A stretch of DNA of 62,936 bases from Pectinatus frisingensis (GCF_015732285.1 NZ_WIQU01000068.1:1-62936), one strand, 5' to 3'; counted from the stretch's first letter, positions 51,659 to 60,810 are shown. The notes: generated by a model not told the origin, from the letters alone. A program made the numbers and translations.

Positions 51659-52969
51659 AGTTCGCAAAATTCAAGGTAACTCCGAAGAGATTAAGCGACC
51701 GATTTTTGCCTTTTTTCTTGAACCTGTTGCAGTGTATCCGGCTTAATATAGCAGTGACTCATTGACCAGTCTTCGCTGTATTCGATCAGGTATGTCGTAA
51801 CCAGCCGGATATAAGAATCCATACTGGGGAAAATTCCTACGACAGTTGTCTGGCGGCGAATTTCCCGATTGAGTCGCTCCAATATATTGTTAGAAGCAAT
51901 TTTACGAAAGTCTATTGGGGTAAAATCATAAAACTGCAGTGAATCCTCTAGGCCATCTTCTAAAACGGCTGTCGCTTCCGGATAAGATTTTCCAACAGAT
52001 TCTATGAAAGAATGAGCATATTCCCTGGCGCTGTCGTAATCAGGTTGCAGCCAAATTTGTTTTAGCCTTCCGACAAACCAGGCTTTTTTCTTTGCCGGAA
52101 TATGAGCCAGGATATTTCGCATGAAATGGACTTTACACCGCTGCCAAGCACATTGCAAAAAAGATTCATTGATCGCTTTTACCAGGCCCTTATGGGCATC
52201 GGAAACGACTAACCACGCATTTTCCAGACCTCGTTGTTTGAGCTTTTCAAATACAGCTTTATAGGTGCATTTGGATCCCTCCTGCATCGGCTCAACGGCT
52301 AATACATCGCGGTGACCCGTTTCGTCCAGACCGATTACGATCGCTACCGCCATGTTTTGTACTCGGTGATCATAGCGAATTTTTTCATATAAAGCATCCA
52401 CCCATAGTACCGGATAGATATTCTTTAGCGGTCTGGTTCGAAAAGTTTGAACCTGATCATTAAGCTCTTTAGTGATCTGTGATACTTGGCTGCAGGAGAT
52501 CGAATCAATGCCTAAACTTTTGCCCGGTTTTTCAATTTTACGGGTGGAAACACCATACATAGGCTTACTGAATAACCTGCAGGAGCGCCATTTCTGAGCG
52601 TTTTTTCTCTGTGACGAAAAAAGGAATATAGCCGCCTTTTCTTAGTTTCGGAACGAATAAATACATGGTTCCCAGGCGAGTATCATAGCGGCGTACACGA
52701 TAGCCGGAACGGTATCCAGACCGTTCATCGGTTCTTTCCGACTTGGCAGCATTAATTTTTGCATCCACTTCGGCTTCCATGAGTTTTTCGCAAAGCCACT
52801 TGAGCATAGCAAGCAGGGGATCGTCTTCGGTCATGAATTGTAATAGCATTTTTTCCAAAGGTACGTTAGAATGGGAGTAAGCCATCGGTTTTCAACTCCT
52901 TTTGGGTTTGTTTGGGCACTTACCTTTTTCGGAGTTACCGATGGTTTTTCCTATTCTCTTTTGCGAACT
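51659..52969 (-). mobile_element. IS256-family insertion sequence, decayed
   Basis: About 1.3 kb, bounded by an 11-bp terminal inverted repeat AGTTCGCAAAA (51659-51669 and the complement at 52959-52969). A second shared inverted segment GGTAACTCCGAA lies just inside each end (51675-51686, 52928-52939). The transposase inside is broken. No 8-9 bp target duplication is seen next to the ends, so one flank may have been rearranged. Confidence 0.8.
51691..52885 (-). pseudogene. IS256-family transposase (Mutator type), interrupted
   Basis: The reading starts at 52885 with MAYSHSNVPLEKMLLQF and continues as a Mutator-type transposase N-terminus (ERSGYRSGYRVRRYDTRLG). After LLQVIQ a TAA replaces the Glu codon expected in the family sequence (52565-52567), and a few bases later the frame shifts, by about two deleted bases. 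The remainder, ending at 51691, carries VLWVDALYEKIR, VIGLDETGHRDVL, VVSDAHKGLVKAI and SNNILERLNREIRRQT, including the DDE residues. With both a nonsense codon and a frameshift it should be inactive. Confidence 0.85.
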
Positions 52970-53082
52970 TCATTATATGCTATCCTCCTTCCATGCAGAC
53001 CGCACCTTCGCATTATAAAGTCTATTGGGTTCCACTTTGATACAATAGATATATCATAAGCGCTCAATAAAGCAATGGATAG

Positions 53083-53129
53083 AAAAAAGGCAGCCATTAC
53101 CATATACTAAAAATACGGTAATAGCTGCC
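53083..53129 (-). terminator. Terminator after the IS66 remnant
   Basis: GGCAGC(C)ATTACC pairs with GGTAAT(A)GCTGCC and is followed, in the minus direction, by a T run (53083-53088). It matches the direction of the IS66 remnant. Confidence 0.65.
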
Positions 53130-53135
53130 AAAATT

Positions 53136-53527
53136 TTACTTGCAGTTATTTTGAATATCTGCACTCCATGGAAGATATCCATCAATAAGTTTCGGATCAT
53201 GGATGAGCGGTAATGTCGGTAAATGCTCAAACAGATAAATGAGATATTTATAAGCATCTATTTTATTTGCCTTACAGGTTTCAATAATGCTGTATACTGC
53301 GGCACTTACCCGTGCCCCTTTAGGTGACCCGGAAAATAGTCAGTTCTTCCTTCCCACCGCGAAGGCCTGATACTGTTTTCAGCAAGACTATTGAATATGT
53401 CACACCGACCGTCTTCAAGATAAGTTTGTAGATTGTTTTGGTTTAAATATGCATAGTTTATTGCCTTGCCAATCTTTAACTTTGGTAGCATCTTATTCCT
53501 GTTCGCTTCATAACCCCTGCCCATCAA
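53136..53527 (-). pseudogene. IS66-family transposase (TnpC) remnant
   Basis: The frame contains the IS66 hallmarks GKAINYAYLNQ, NLQTYLEDGRCDIFNSLAEN and SIRP, then frameshifts by a missing T within SIRPF/VGRKN. In the corrected frame a TGA replaces the expected Trp codon, followed by LFSGSPKGARVSAAVYSIIE, and the family C-terminus YLPWSADIQNNCK ends at 53136. Only the last 130 or so residues remain. It is inactive debris. Confidence 0.8.
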
Positions 53528-53682
53528 TCATCTCAATCTTGTGAATTTTTTTACGCTGCTTTGCCATGATAAAAAGGCCTTCTATAATTAGATTGTACCA
53601 TAGAGGACCTTATAACTTTGATAGAAAATTTCTTTACGAAGATTTTTTCATAGACCCAGATAGGATTTATTTTATTATACTT

Positions 53683-54495
53683 TTACACATGCATAGTACG
53701 CTGAAAGTCCAGTTTATTTTTACTCGAAAGCGTGTTTTTATATAATTCTAGGCGAAATACGCATTTGTCAGCTCTGGTGGTCGAAGTTGTCAGCTCAAAT
53801 ACATAACCGGAATCTAAATGGGATATACGTTCGATTTGATAACCAGGAATACTTGAAGTGCATTTTAAGAGTTTGGCGGTAGCACCTTTGATTATAATAG
53901 CTTCAATCGTTTCTGATGCATGATACAAGTTAAGTGAGTATTGGTTAGTTAATGTATCATACAGGGAAATCGCTTCAAAATTAAATTGTTCGATTCCATC
54001 GCAGAGATAATATGGTATATATGTATTTTCTAAAAGAAGCGGAGTGTTGTCAGCACATCGCAACCTGAGCAGATGGAACGCCTTGGGAGCGTTTTCGGGT
54101 AATTGCAGAGAGGCAATCAATTGTTTATCCGTTATGTCAATTACTTCTTTTATCAAAATGATAGAAGTTGGAACAGAACCGATGCTGCGGATATTTTCCG
54201 TAAAATTGTATAAGTAATTTATATTTCGTTTAAGTTTTGGATTAGAAATAAAGGATCCCCTGCCACGCTGACGAATAAGCAGTCCCTCTTCCACAAGACG
54301 ATTCATGCATTGACGCACAGTTGTCCGGCTGATATTTAGTACTCTGCATAGATCATTTTCTGGTATCATCTGATCATTGGGTTTTAAAACGCCTGACTGT
54401 ATTTGGATTTTTATATAAGAAGCCAATTGTTCATATAAGGGAATGTTTTTTTCTATAGAAAAATGAAACGTGTTTTTAAAATAATCAATGTCCAA
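53683..54495 (-). CDS. GntR-family regulator with UTRA domain
   Basis: The 270-residue regulator has a winged helix (IPLYEQLASYIKIQIQSG, then LCRVLNISRTTVRQCMNRLV and RQRGRGSFI) and a C-terminal UTRA ligand domain (HLLRLRCADNTPLLLENTYI). This HutC/TreR-type class usually binds a sugar or sugar phosphate. It is divergent from deoC and lies 184 bp away, so it is the likely controller of the PTS/glycyl radical enzyme operon. The start is TTG 54495 with GGGAGG 7 nt upstream. Confidence 0.9.
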   Translation of the reverse strand: MDIDYFKNTFHFSIEKNIPLYEQLASYIKIQIQSGVLKPNDQMIPENDLCRVLNISRTTVRQCMNRLVEEGLLIRQRGRGSFISNPKLKRNINYLYNFTENIRSIGSVPTSIILIKEVIDITDKQLIASLQLPENAPKAFHLLRLRCADNTPLLLENTYIPYYLCDGIEQFNFEAISLYDTLTNQYSLNLYHASETIEAIIIKGATAKLLKCTSSIPGYQIERISHLDSGYVFELTTSTTRADKCVFRLELYKNTLSSKNKLDFQRTMHV

Positions 54496-54601
54496 ATTTT
54501 TACCTCCCGTATGGTTTTAACCTGACTTCGTCTGATATTCAGTTTACATTAATTTGCTGTATTCATCAAGTGGATGGGTAATGTAAAATTTTAAAATACA
54601 C

Positions 54602-54664
54602 TTGCAATAATAAAATAAACCATTTATAATAAACATATGAATTGTATCATACATTTATTATAAA
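54602..54664 (+). promoter_or_regulatory. Promoter and operator of the deoC-PTS-GRE operon
   Basis: TTGCAA (54602-54607), a 17-bp spacer and a perfect TATAAT (54625-54630) form the promoter. An imperfect palindrome with 11-bp exact outer arms (54623-54633 and 54654-54664) and inner TATGA/TCATA pairs spans the -10 and start region. A regulator bound there would block initiation; the adjacent GntR protein is the obvious candidate. Confidence 0.6.
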
Positions 54665-54679
54665 GAGAGGATAATAGTA

Positions 54680-55390
54680 ATGAAACCAACAAAAAAAGCA
54701 AGTAAAATGACTGTTAAGGAATTAGCGGCCTATATTGATCAGTCTGTATTGAAACCGGAATTTACAGAAGATGATATTCACCGTTATATTCAGGAAGGTG
54801 TTGATGTTGGATGTGCGACAGTCTGCATTAATCCGTCGTCTTTACCCATAGCTGCCAAGCTCACTAAAGGAACAGATACGGCAATTTGTGTAGTATGCGA
54901 TTTTCCGTTCGGTACCAGCACGACTGCATCTAAAGTCCTGCAGGCGCGTGAATATTGCAGCCATTGGGAAATTAAGGAGCTTGATATCGTAGCAAATTTT
55001 GGCTGGATGCGCAGCGGCAAATGGGATGATGTGACGAAGGACATCGCAGCGGTTGCAGAAGCTTGTCATGAGTATAATACAAAAGTTAAGGTCATTTTTG
55101 AGACGGATGCACTTACAGTAGATGAAGTAAAAAAGGCTTGTGAATGTGCTATCGCAGCAAAAGCTGATTTCGTCAAAACTAGTACGGGCTTTTTGACCGG
55201 GCATGAAAACCATGGGGCTGCACCGGAAATTATTAAAGTAATGATTGATACCTGCAATGGCCGCATTAAAATTAAAGGCAGTGGTTGTATACGTACCAGA
55301 GAACACTTCCTGCAGCTTATTGATATGGGTATAGACCGTATGGGCGTGGGTTTCCGTTCTACGCCGGTTGTCTTGGGGTTAAAGGAATAA
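54680..55390 (+). CDS. DeoC-family class I aldolase
   Basis: The 236-residue TIM-barrel aldolase belongs to the deoxyribose-phosphate aldolase family: Schiff-base K166 in DFVKTSTGF, with D102 (ELDIV) and K199 (IKIKGSG) as the relay pair. Two regions depart from canonical DeoC: KxSGGIRT is KGSGCIRT, and the phosphate-binding RIGTSSG is replaced by RMGVGFRSTP (220-229). Context suggests cleavage of a deoxyketose phosphate made by the glycyl radical enzyme rather than nucleoside salvage. GAGAGG precedes the ATG. It is separated from the PTS by 162 bp with a hairpin. Confidence 0.88.
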   Translation: MKPTKKASKMTVKELAAYIDQSVLKPEFTEDDIHRYIQEGVDVGCATVCINPSSLPIAAKLTKGTDTAICVVCDFPFGTSTTASKVLQAREYCSHWEIKELDIVANFGWMRSGKWDDVTKDIAAVAEACHEYNTKVKVIFETDALTVDEVKKACECAIAAKADFVKTSTGFLTGHENHGAAPEIIKVMIDTCNGRIKIKGSGCIRTREHFLQLIDMGIDRMGVGFRSTPVVLGLKE

Positions 55391-55439
55391 TAATTATAAA
55401 AAGTAAATTTTATAGGTTGTAATAAAATTTCTTCATAGA

Positions 55440-55484
55440 AACAAGCTTACCAAAATAGTCAATTATTCTTTTGGTGAGCTTGTT
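55440..55484 (+). other. Intercistronic hairpin between deoC and the PTS genes
   Basis: AACAAGCTTACCAAAA (55440-55455) pairs with TTTTGGTGAGCTTGTT (55469-55484) with one mismatch. No T tract follows, so it is more likely an RNA stabiliser or processing site than a full terminator. Confidence 0.5.
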
Positions 55485-55552
55485 AAAATATATAGTTATT
55501 AAGCAATATTTATTTGATTTTGTTACATTTCTGTAATTGAGGAGGAATTGTT

Positions 55553-55978
55553 TTGATAGGAATTATTGTCAGCACGCATGGTAATTTTTGCAGTGAGATT
55601 GTCAATTCTGCAAAAATGTTTTGTGGAGAAATAAATAATATTGAATGTGTTGCTTTTCAGCCTGGAGAAAGTATAACCGAACTGCATGGGAAATATGATA
55701 GGGCAATAGATAAGTTGGATACTGCGGATGGATTGCTGATTTTTGTAGATCTTTTCAATGGGAGCCCATTCAATGTGGCATTGGAAAAAGCTTTTTCGAA
55801 TAATAAGATCCAGGTTGTGACAGGCGTGAATATGCCGATGCTGTTAGAAACTATTTTCCAGAGAATGACAACAGCTAATATAATGGATTTATTAGTTACA
55901 GCACAAAGCAGTGGTGATGCCGGTATAAAAACATCGCAGGAAATTTTGGTAAAACCTGCAGAGGAGGATGATTTGTAA
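55553..55978 (+). CDS. PTS EIIA component, mannose family
   Basis: The 141-residue phosphocarrier begins MIGIIVSTHGNFCSE with phosphorylated His9 and has GLLIFVDLFNGSPFN, as in ManX/AgaF-type EIIA. It takes phosphate from HPr. TTG is the start, 8 nt from GGAGG. It abuts the EIIB gene. Confidence 0.93.
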   Translation: MIGIIVSTHGNFCSEIVNSAKMFCGEINNIECVAFQPGESITELHGKYDRAIDKLDTADGLLIFVDLFNGSPFNVALEKAFSNNKIQVVTGVNMPMLLETIFQRMTTANIMDLLVTAQSSGDAGIKTSQEILVKPAEEDDL

Positions 55979-56457
55979 TGGATATTGTTCTTGCAAGGGT
56001 AGATGAAAGACTGATTCATGGGCAAGTGGCAATTAATTGGTCACGTTTTTCAAAATGTGAAAGGATTTTGATTTGTTCAGATGAAGTGGCAGATGATGAG
56101 CTTCGCAGTACACTTTTGGTGAAAGCGGTACCGCCAGGAATAAAGGCTAATGTTATTAGTTTGGGAAAGGCTGTGAAAGTATATAACAATCCCAAATATA
56201 ATTCTATGAAGGTCATGCTGCTGTTTCAAAATCCGAAAGATGCTTTTAAATTAATGGAAGGAGGTGTAGCTATTAGATGTATAAATGTAGGAGGCATGCC
56301 GTACCGTGAGGGAAAACAGATGGTTACGAAATCAGTTAGTTTAAGTAATGAAGATATTGAATATTTCAAAAAAATGCATAATTTAGGCATAGAACTTGAA
56401 ATTAGAACGCTTCCAACGGATAAGAAAATAGATTTGGCGGAAAAAATAAACTTTTAA
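55978..56457 (+). CDS. PTS EIIB component, mannose/sorbose family
   Basis: The 159-residue protein starts MDIVLARVDERLIHGQVA with phosphorylated His14 and continues with NVISLGKAVKVYN and INVGGMPYREGK. It phosphorylates the sugar as it leaves EIIC/EIID. Its ATG shares one base with the EIIA stop. Confidence 0.93.
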   Translation: MDIVLARVDERLIHGQVAINWSRFSKCERILICSDEVADDELRSTLLVKAVPPGIKANVISLGKAVKVYNNPKYNSMKVMLLFQNPKDAFKLMEGGVAIRCINVGGMPYREGKQMVTKSVSLSNEDIEYFKKMHNLGIELEIRTLPTDKKIDLAEKINF

Positions 56458-56481
56458 CATGATGCATAAGGAGGAGTATAC

Positions 56482-57279
56482 ATGTACGATATAAGTTTTT
56501 GGCAAATAATTGCCATTTTAGTTGTAGCAGCAATTGGAGGAATGGATAGCGTAATGGATCAGTTTGCGTTCTATCGCCCACTTACGACGTGCACTCTTTT
56601 AGGATTAATACTTGGAGATGTTACAACTGGTGCTATTATTGGAGGAACTTTGGAAATGATAACGCTGGGATGGATGAATGTAGGTGCTGCACAGGCTCCA
56701 GATCCACTTTTAGCATCCTTGATTGCACCAATACTTGTTATTATGGGACATCAAAGCATTGGCACCGGCATAGCAATGGCTATACCGGCTGCAGCAGCAG
56801 GACAAATCCTTGGAGTTATTACGCGGGCACTTCCTGTATATTTCCAGCATAGAGCGGATAAATGTGCTGATAATGGGAATTGTGCTGGTATTGCCATTAA
56901 TAATTTACTGCCATTAATTTTACAGGCACTTAGAGGTGCATTACCTGCTTACTTGATATTAGCCGCTGTTGGGACAGGAACTTTTCAAAATATGCTTGAT
57001 TTACTGCCAGTTTTTATTACCAAGGGATTGCAAGTATCTGGTGGATTTATCGTAGTTGTCGGATATGCACTCGTTATTAATATGATGGAAGCAAAATATC
57101 TAATGACTTTTCTGTTTTTAGGTTTTATATTAGCTGCATTTACAAATTTAAATCTTGTAGCATTTGGTGTTATTGGTACAATCATAGCTATTACTTATAT
57201 TCAATTGAATCCGAAGTATTTTTTTAAAAATATGAATAATACATCTAAAAAAATACTCGCAGAGGATGAACTAGATTAA
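56482..57279 (+). CDS. PTS EIIC component, mannose/sorbose family
   Basis: The 265-residue membrane protein has about seven to eight helices and the family signatures GGMDSVMDQFAFYRPL, LTGAIIGGTLEMITLGW-like region, and IGTGIAMAIPAAAAGQ. With EIID it forms the permease. AAGGAGG precedes the ATG. Confidence 0.92.
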   Translation: MYDISFWQIIAILVVAAIGGMDSVMDQFAFYRPLTTCTLLGLILGDVTTGAIIGGTLEMITLGWMNVGAAQAPDPLLASLIAPILVIMGHQSIGTGIAMAIPAAAAGQILGVITRALPVYFQHRADKCADNGNCAGIAINNLLPLILQALRGALPAYLILAAVGTGTFQNMLDLLPVFITKGLQVSGGFIVVVGYALVINMMEAKYLMTFLFLGFILAAFTNLNLVAFGVIGTIIAITYIQLNPKYFFKNMNNTSKKILAEDELD

Positions 57280-57293
57280 TTTGAGGTAAAATT

Positions 57294-58136
57294 ATGAAAA
57301 TGAATATGTCTGAAAAAATAAAAGTAACGAAACAGGATTTAGTAAGGTCTTGTGTATTATCTACGTTCTTATTGGCTGGATGGAATTTTGAAAGGATGCA
57401 GGCTATGGGGTTTTGTCATAGCTTACTGCCTATTATTAAAAGATTGTACAAAGGAAAACCTGAGGAAATCGTTAAAGCATTGAAGCGTCATTTAGTTTTT
57501 TACAATACTACGCCATTTATATCTAATGCGATATTAGGCATAACGATAGCGATGGAAGAAGAACGTGCAAATGGGGCAGAAATTGATGATAATACGATCA
57601 ATGCAGTAAAAGTCGGATTGATTGGACCATTGGCAGGAGTCGGAGATCCTCTTATTTGGGGAACTCTTCGTCCAATGATTGCTGCAGTAGGGGCAAGTAT
57701 GGCAATAACCGGGAATGTAATAGGTCCCATTTTGTTTTTTGTGATTTATAATGTGATACGCATAACTCTTATGTGGTTTGCATTAAAAATTGGCTACCAA
57801 AAAGGTGTTAATATTCTTGAAGACTTAAAAGGGAATATGTTAGAAAAACTCACAGAAGGTGCTTCTATTTTAGGGTTGTTTGTAATTGGAGCATTGATAA
57901 CAAAATGGACACATATTGATATACCAATCATTGTATCGGAATTTGTTAAGCAGGATGGTACGATGGCAATAACGACTGTTCAATCGATTTTAGACCAGCT
58001 GGCACCTGGTTTGGTGTCGCTTTTATTGACATTCCTCTGTATGAAAATATTAAAAAAAGGTGTATCACCTATTGCTGTCATTTTTGGAATGTTTGCATTC
58101 GGTATTATAGGTTCGGCACTTGGAATATTACAATAA
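57294..58136 (+). CDS. PTS EIID component, mannose/sorbose family
   Basis: The 280-residue protein has the family start (SCVLSTFLLAGWNFERMQ), FCHSLLPIIKRLY, VGLIGPLAGVGDPLIWGTLR and a hydrophobic C-terminus. It completes the IIABCD set. EIID exists only in the mannose family, which settles the class. GAGG lies before the ATG, 14 bp after EIIC. Confidence 0.93.
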   Translation: MKMNMSEKIKVTKQDLVRSCVLSTFLLAGWNFERMQAMGFCHSLLPIIKRLYKGKPEEIVKALKRHLVFYNTTPFISNAILGITIAMEEERANGAEIDDNTINAVKVGLIGPLAGVGDPLIWGTLRPMIAAVGASMAITGNVIGPILFFVIYNVIRITLMWFALKIGYQKGVNILEDLKGNMLEKLTEGASILGLFVIGALITKWTHIDIPIIVSEFVKQDGTMAITTVQSILDQLAPGLVSLLLTFLCMKILKKGVSPIAVIFGMFAFGIIGSALGILQ

Positions 58137-58214
58137 GCCTTAATGCCAATTTAAGTGAGGAAGAGTTAGACTCTTAATAGGGGGAAGTATAATATTAATA
58201 AGGATGATAAAATA

Positions 58215-58358
58215 ATGATTTCTGTGCTGGCCTACCAAAAACTAAAAAATAAGATTATAGAGCTGCAACATGAAAATGAAATCTTAAGGAAATTATTACC
58301 ATATTCATTTAGCAATAATTTATGCGATAAAAAAAACATTAATGGATATAAAGGCTGA
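58215..58358 (+). CDS. 47-residue coiled-coil protein upstream of the glycyl radical enzyme
   Basis: A short frame in the 249-bp gap between EIID and the glycyl radical enzyme: MISVLAYQKLKNKIIELQ, then HENEILRKLLPYSFSNN, and a polar tail ending at TGA 58356-58358. AAGGATG lies 8 nt before the ATG. Residues 5-28 form an amphipathic heptad pattern (L, K, I, L, E, I, L). One Cys (C37) is present, so it is not like the Cys-rich small subunits of some glycyl radical enzymes. No relative is recognised. It may be a small regulator or subunit, or a non-functional frame. Confidence 0.5.
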   Translation: MISVLAYQKLKNKIIELQHENEILRKLLPYSFSNNLCDKKNINGYKG

Positions 58359-58385
58359 TGATTTAGTGACGAAAGGGAAAATAAA

Positions 58386-60806
58386 ATGGAGTTTTTAGAA
58401 TTTATTCCTCAGCAAGAAAAAGATATCGATTTAGAAAGAATTCATCGTTTAAGAAAGACTATGCAAAATAGAAGGGCAAGTATATGCAGTGAAAGAGCAC
58501 GGCTAATTACAGAGTCTTTTAGAAGAACAGAAGGTGAAGACTATATCCTGCGTAAAGCAGAGGCGTTTGCATATATTCTCGAACATATGACGATTTATAT
58601 ACAAAAAGATAGTCTTATCTTTGGGAATCAAGCTAGCTGTAATTTTGCTGCTCCAATTTTTCCAGAATATTCGATTGATTGGGTTATTAATGAACTGGAT
58701 GAATTTGATCAACGCTCAGGTGATATATTTCAAATTTCAGCACAGGTAAAGCAAGAATTGCGAGAAATAGCAGTTTACTGGCATGGAAATACCCATGAAG
58801 ATGAAGTCATGAAAAATACTACAACATATATATTGCAGGCAGAAAAACAAGGAATATTACATCGCGGTGGTATTTCCATGTCGGGGGATGGGCACATTGT
58901 CCCAGATTATGCATTGATTTTACAAAAAGGTTTACGCTGGTTTCTTAATGAGGCAAAAATGAAACTGTCAGATAAATCATTAACAAAAGAAAATAAATCT
59001 TTTTATAAAGCTGTTATTATATCTCTGGAAGGTGCATTGCATTTTATTAAACGTTATTCAGCGTTGGCATATAAATTGGCTGAAATTGAAACGGATATAA
59101 CGAGAAAACAAGAACTTCTTGTTATAGGAAAAATGTGCGAAGCTTTAATGGAACAGCCAGTGCAGAATTTCTATGAAGGATGCGAAACCTGCTATTTAGT
59201 GCATATTTTACAAATGATAGAAAGTAATGGACATTCTTTCTGCTATGGACGTTTTGATCAATATATGTATAACCTTTATGAAAGAGATATACAAAAGGGA
59301 ACAATCACTAAAGAAAAAGCTTTAGAAATAATAACGCACTTGTTCTTGATGAACAGCAGCAATAATAAAGTCAGGCCGTATGGACATACTAAGTTTTCCC
59401 AAGGATACCCCCTTTATTCAAATCTTATGATTAGCGGATATAAACCAGATTGTAGTGATGGGACGAATGAGTTATCATATTTATGCATTGAAGCAATGAA
59501 TTTGACTAAAATGGCTGAACCAAACTTTTCTATGCGATATAATAAAAATACACCACGGTCTTTAGTTCGTTTAGCAGCTAAACTTATTAGGACAGGATGT
59601 GGAATGCCATCCATGTTTAATGATGAGGTCATAATAAAAAGTTTAGAAAATTTAGGAATCCCGTCTAAAGATGCACGTGATTATTGTGCAATCGGATGTG
59701 TTGAAATAGGTATACCGGGTAAATATGGACATCGGTCAACAGGCATGACTTATGTAAATTGGGGTAAGCTGCTGGAAATTATGCTATATAATGGTGTCGA
59801 CCCGGATTCCGGCATACAAATGCTGCAGATTAATGGAAAACAAGGAAGCAGTATTAATTATAATAATTATGATGAGGTCTGGAAAGCATGGGAAAAAGTA
59901 TTAAGGTTTTATTCCGATATTGCAGTAGATTGCGATAGAATTTGTGATAATTCGCTGGCTTTTTATGATTCGGACCCGTTTGCGTCATGTTTTGTCGACA
60001 ATTGTATGAAATTGGGTAAAACATTGAAAAACGGCGGCGCTAAATATGATGTTATTTCGCAGTCCAATATAGGACCGATAATTGTTGGCAATGCATTGGC
60101 AGTCATTAAAAAACTGATTTTTGATGATAAAAAAATTACATGGAATCAGCTTCTTAGTGCTATTAAAGAAAATTGGACAGGGAAAGAGGCCATGCATATC
60201 CATAAGTTGGTAAAGCAGGTCCCTAAATTCGGGAACGATGAAGATTATGTTGATAATATTGTCAAGGATGTATTTAACTCTTATTTAAAGCTACTGCCTG
60301 ATTATAAAACAAATAGATATGGAAAAGGTCCGGAAATAAGTTGCTATACGATGTCTACAAGCAACATCACATCATATGTGCCAAATGGTTTTGCTGTAGG
60401 AGCAACTCCAGATGGAAGAACAGCCAGAAGCCCGCTGAATGAAGGATGCTCACCAACACAAGGTACAGATAAAAACGGGCCAACGGCTGTAATAAATTCG
60501 GTTGCAAAACTCCCTAATGAGAAAATAGCTGCAGGTCAGTTATTAAATATGAGATTTTCACCAGGAACTTTAGCTGGTAATGAAAATCTTGATAAATTTA
60601 TAGATTTTTTGGAAGCAAGTGTATTAAAGGGTATCTTTCATAATCAATTTAACGTAGTCGGAACAAAGACACTTTTAGATGCCAAGAAATATCCTGAAAA
60701 TTATACGGATCTTATTGTGCGTGTAGCTGGCTACTGTGCTCAGTTTGTATCATTGATGCCGGAAACACAGGATGCAATTATAGCCCGCACGGAAAATAAT
60801 TGGTGA
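58386..60806 (+). CDS. Glycyl radical enzyme of the YbiW/PflD group
   Basis: The 806-residue enzyme has the catalytic YCAIGCVEIGIPGKYGHRS (C438, E440) and the glycyl radical loop VRVAGYCAQF with G782. It matches the pyruvate formate-lyase fold, but the C-CVE pattern marks a dehydratase/lyase rather than PFL (which has Cys-Cys). Segments such as GNQAS.AAPIFPEY, ATPDGR.A..PL.EG and GTD..GPTAVI resemble E. coli YbiW and PflD, which open 1,5-anhydrohexitol 6-phosphates. The substrate is inferred from that group and the PTS context. AAAGGG precedes the ATG; the activase gene follows 4 bp later. Confidence 0.9.
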   Translation: MEFLEFIPQQEKDIDLERIHRLRKTMQNRRASICSERARLITESFRRTEGEDYILRKAEAFAYILEHMTIYIQKDSLIFGNQASCNFAAPIFPEYSIDWVINELDEFDQRSGDIFQISAQVKQELREIAVYWHGNTHEDEVMKNTTTYILQAEKQGILHRGGISMSGDGHIVPDYALILQKGLRWFLNEAKMKLSDKSLTKENKSFYKAVIISLEGALHFIKRYSALAYKLAEIETDITRKQELLVIGKMCEALMEQPVQNFYEGCETCYLVHILQMIESNGHSFCYGRFDQYMYNLYERDIQKGTITKEKALEIITHLFLMNSSNNKVRPYGHTKFSQGYPLYSNLMISGYKPDCSDGTNELSYLCIEAMNLTKMAEPNFSMRYNKNTPRSLVRLAAKLIRTGCGMPSMFNDEVIIKSLENLGIPSKDARDYCAIGCVEIGIPGKYGHRSTGMTYVNWGKLLEIMLYNGVDPDSGIQMLQINGKQGSSINYNNYDEVWKAWEKVLRFYSDIAVDCDRICDNSLAFYDSDPFASCFVDNCMKLGKTLKNGGAKYDVISQSNIGPIIVGNALAVIKKLIFDDKKITWNQLLSAIKENWTGKEAMHIHKLVKQVPKFGNDEDYVDNIVKDVFNSYLKLLPDYKTNRYGKGPEISCYTMSTSNITSYVPNGFAVGATPDGRTARSPLNEGCSPTQGTDKNGPTAVINSVAKLPNEKIAAGQLLNMRFSPGTLAGNENLDKFIDFLEASVLKGIFHNQFNVVGTKTLLDAKKYPENYTDLIVRVAGYCAQFVSLMPETQDAIIARTENNW

Positions 60807-60810
60807 TTTT

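Noticed and set aside
51659-52969. Programmed frameshift in the IS256 transposase
   Set aside because: A TAA codon replaces a conserved residue as well as the frame change, and no slippery heptamer is seen, so decay is the simpler explanation.
54842-55306. 154-codon open frame opposite the DeoC-like gene
   Set aside because: No ribosome binding site, and the plus-strand frame has conserved catalytic residues.
58386-60806. Pyruvate formate-lyase (PflB)
   Set aside because: PflB has two adjacent catalytic cysteines; here the motif is GCVE with a single catalytic Cys, as in dehydratase/lyase-type glycyl radical enzymes.
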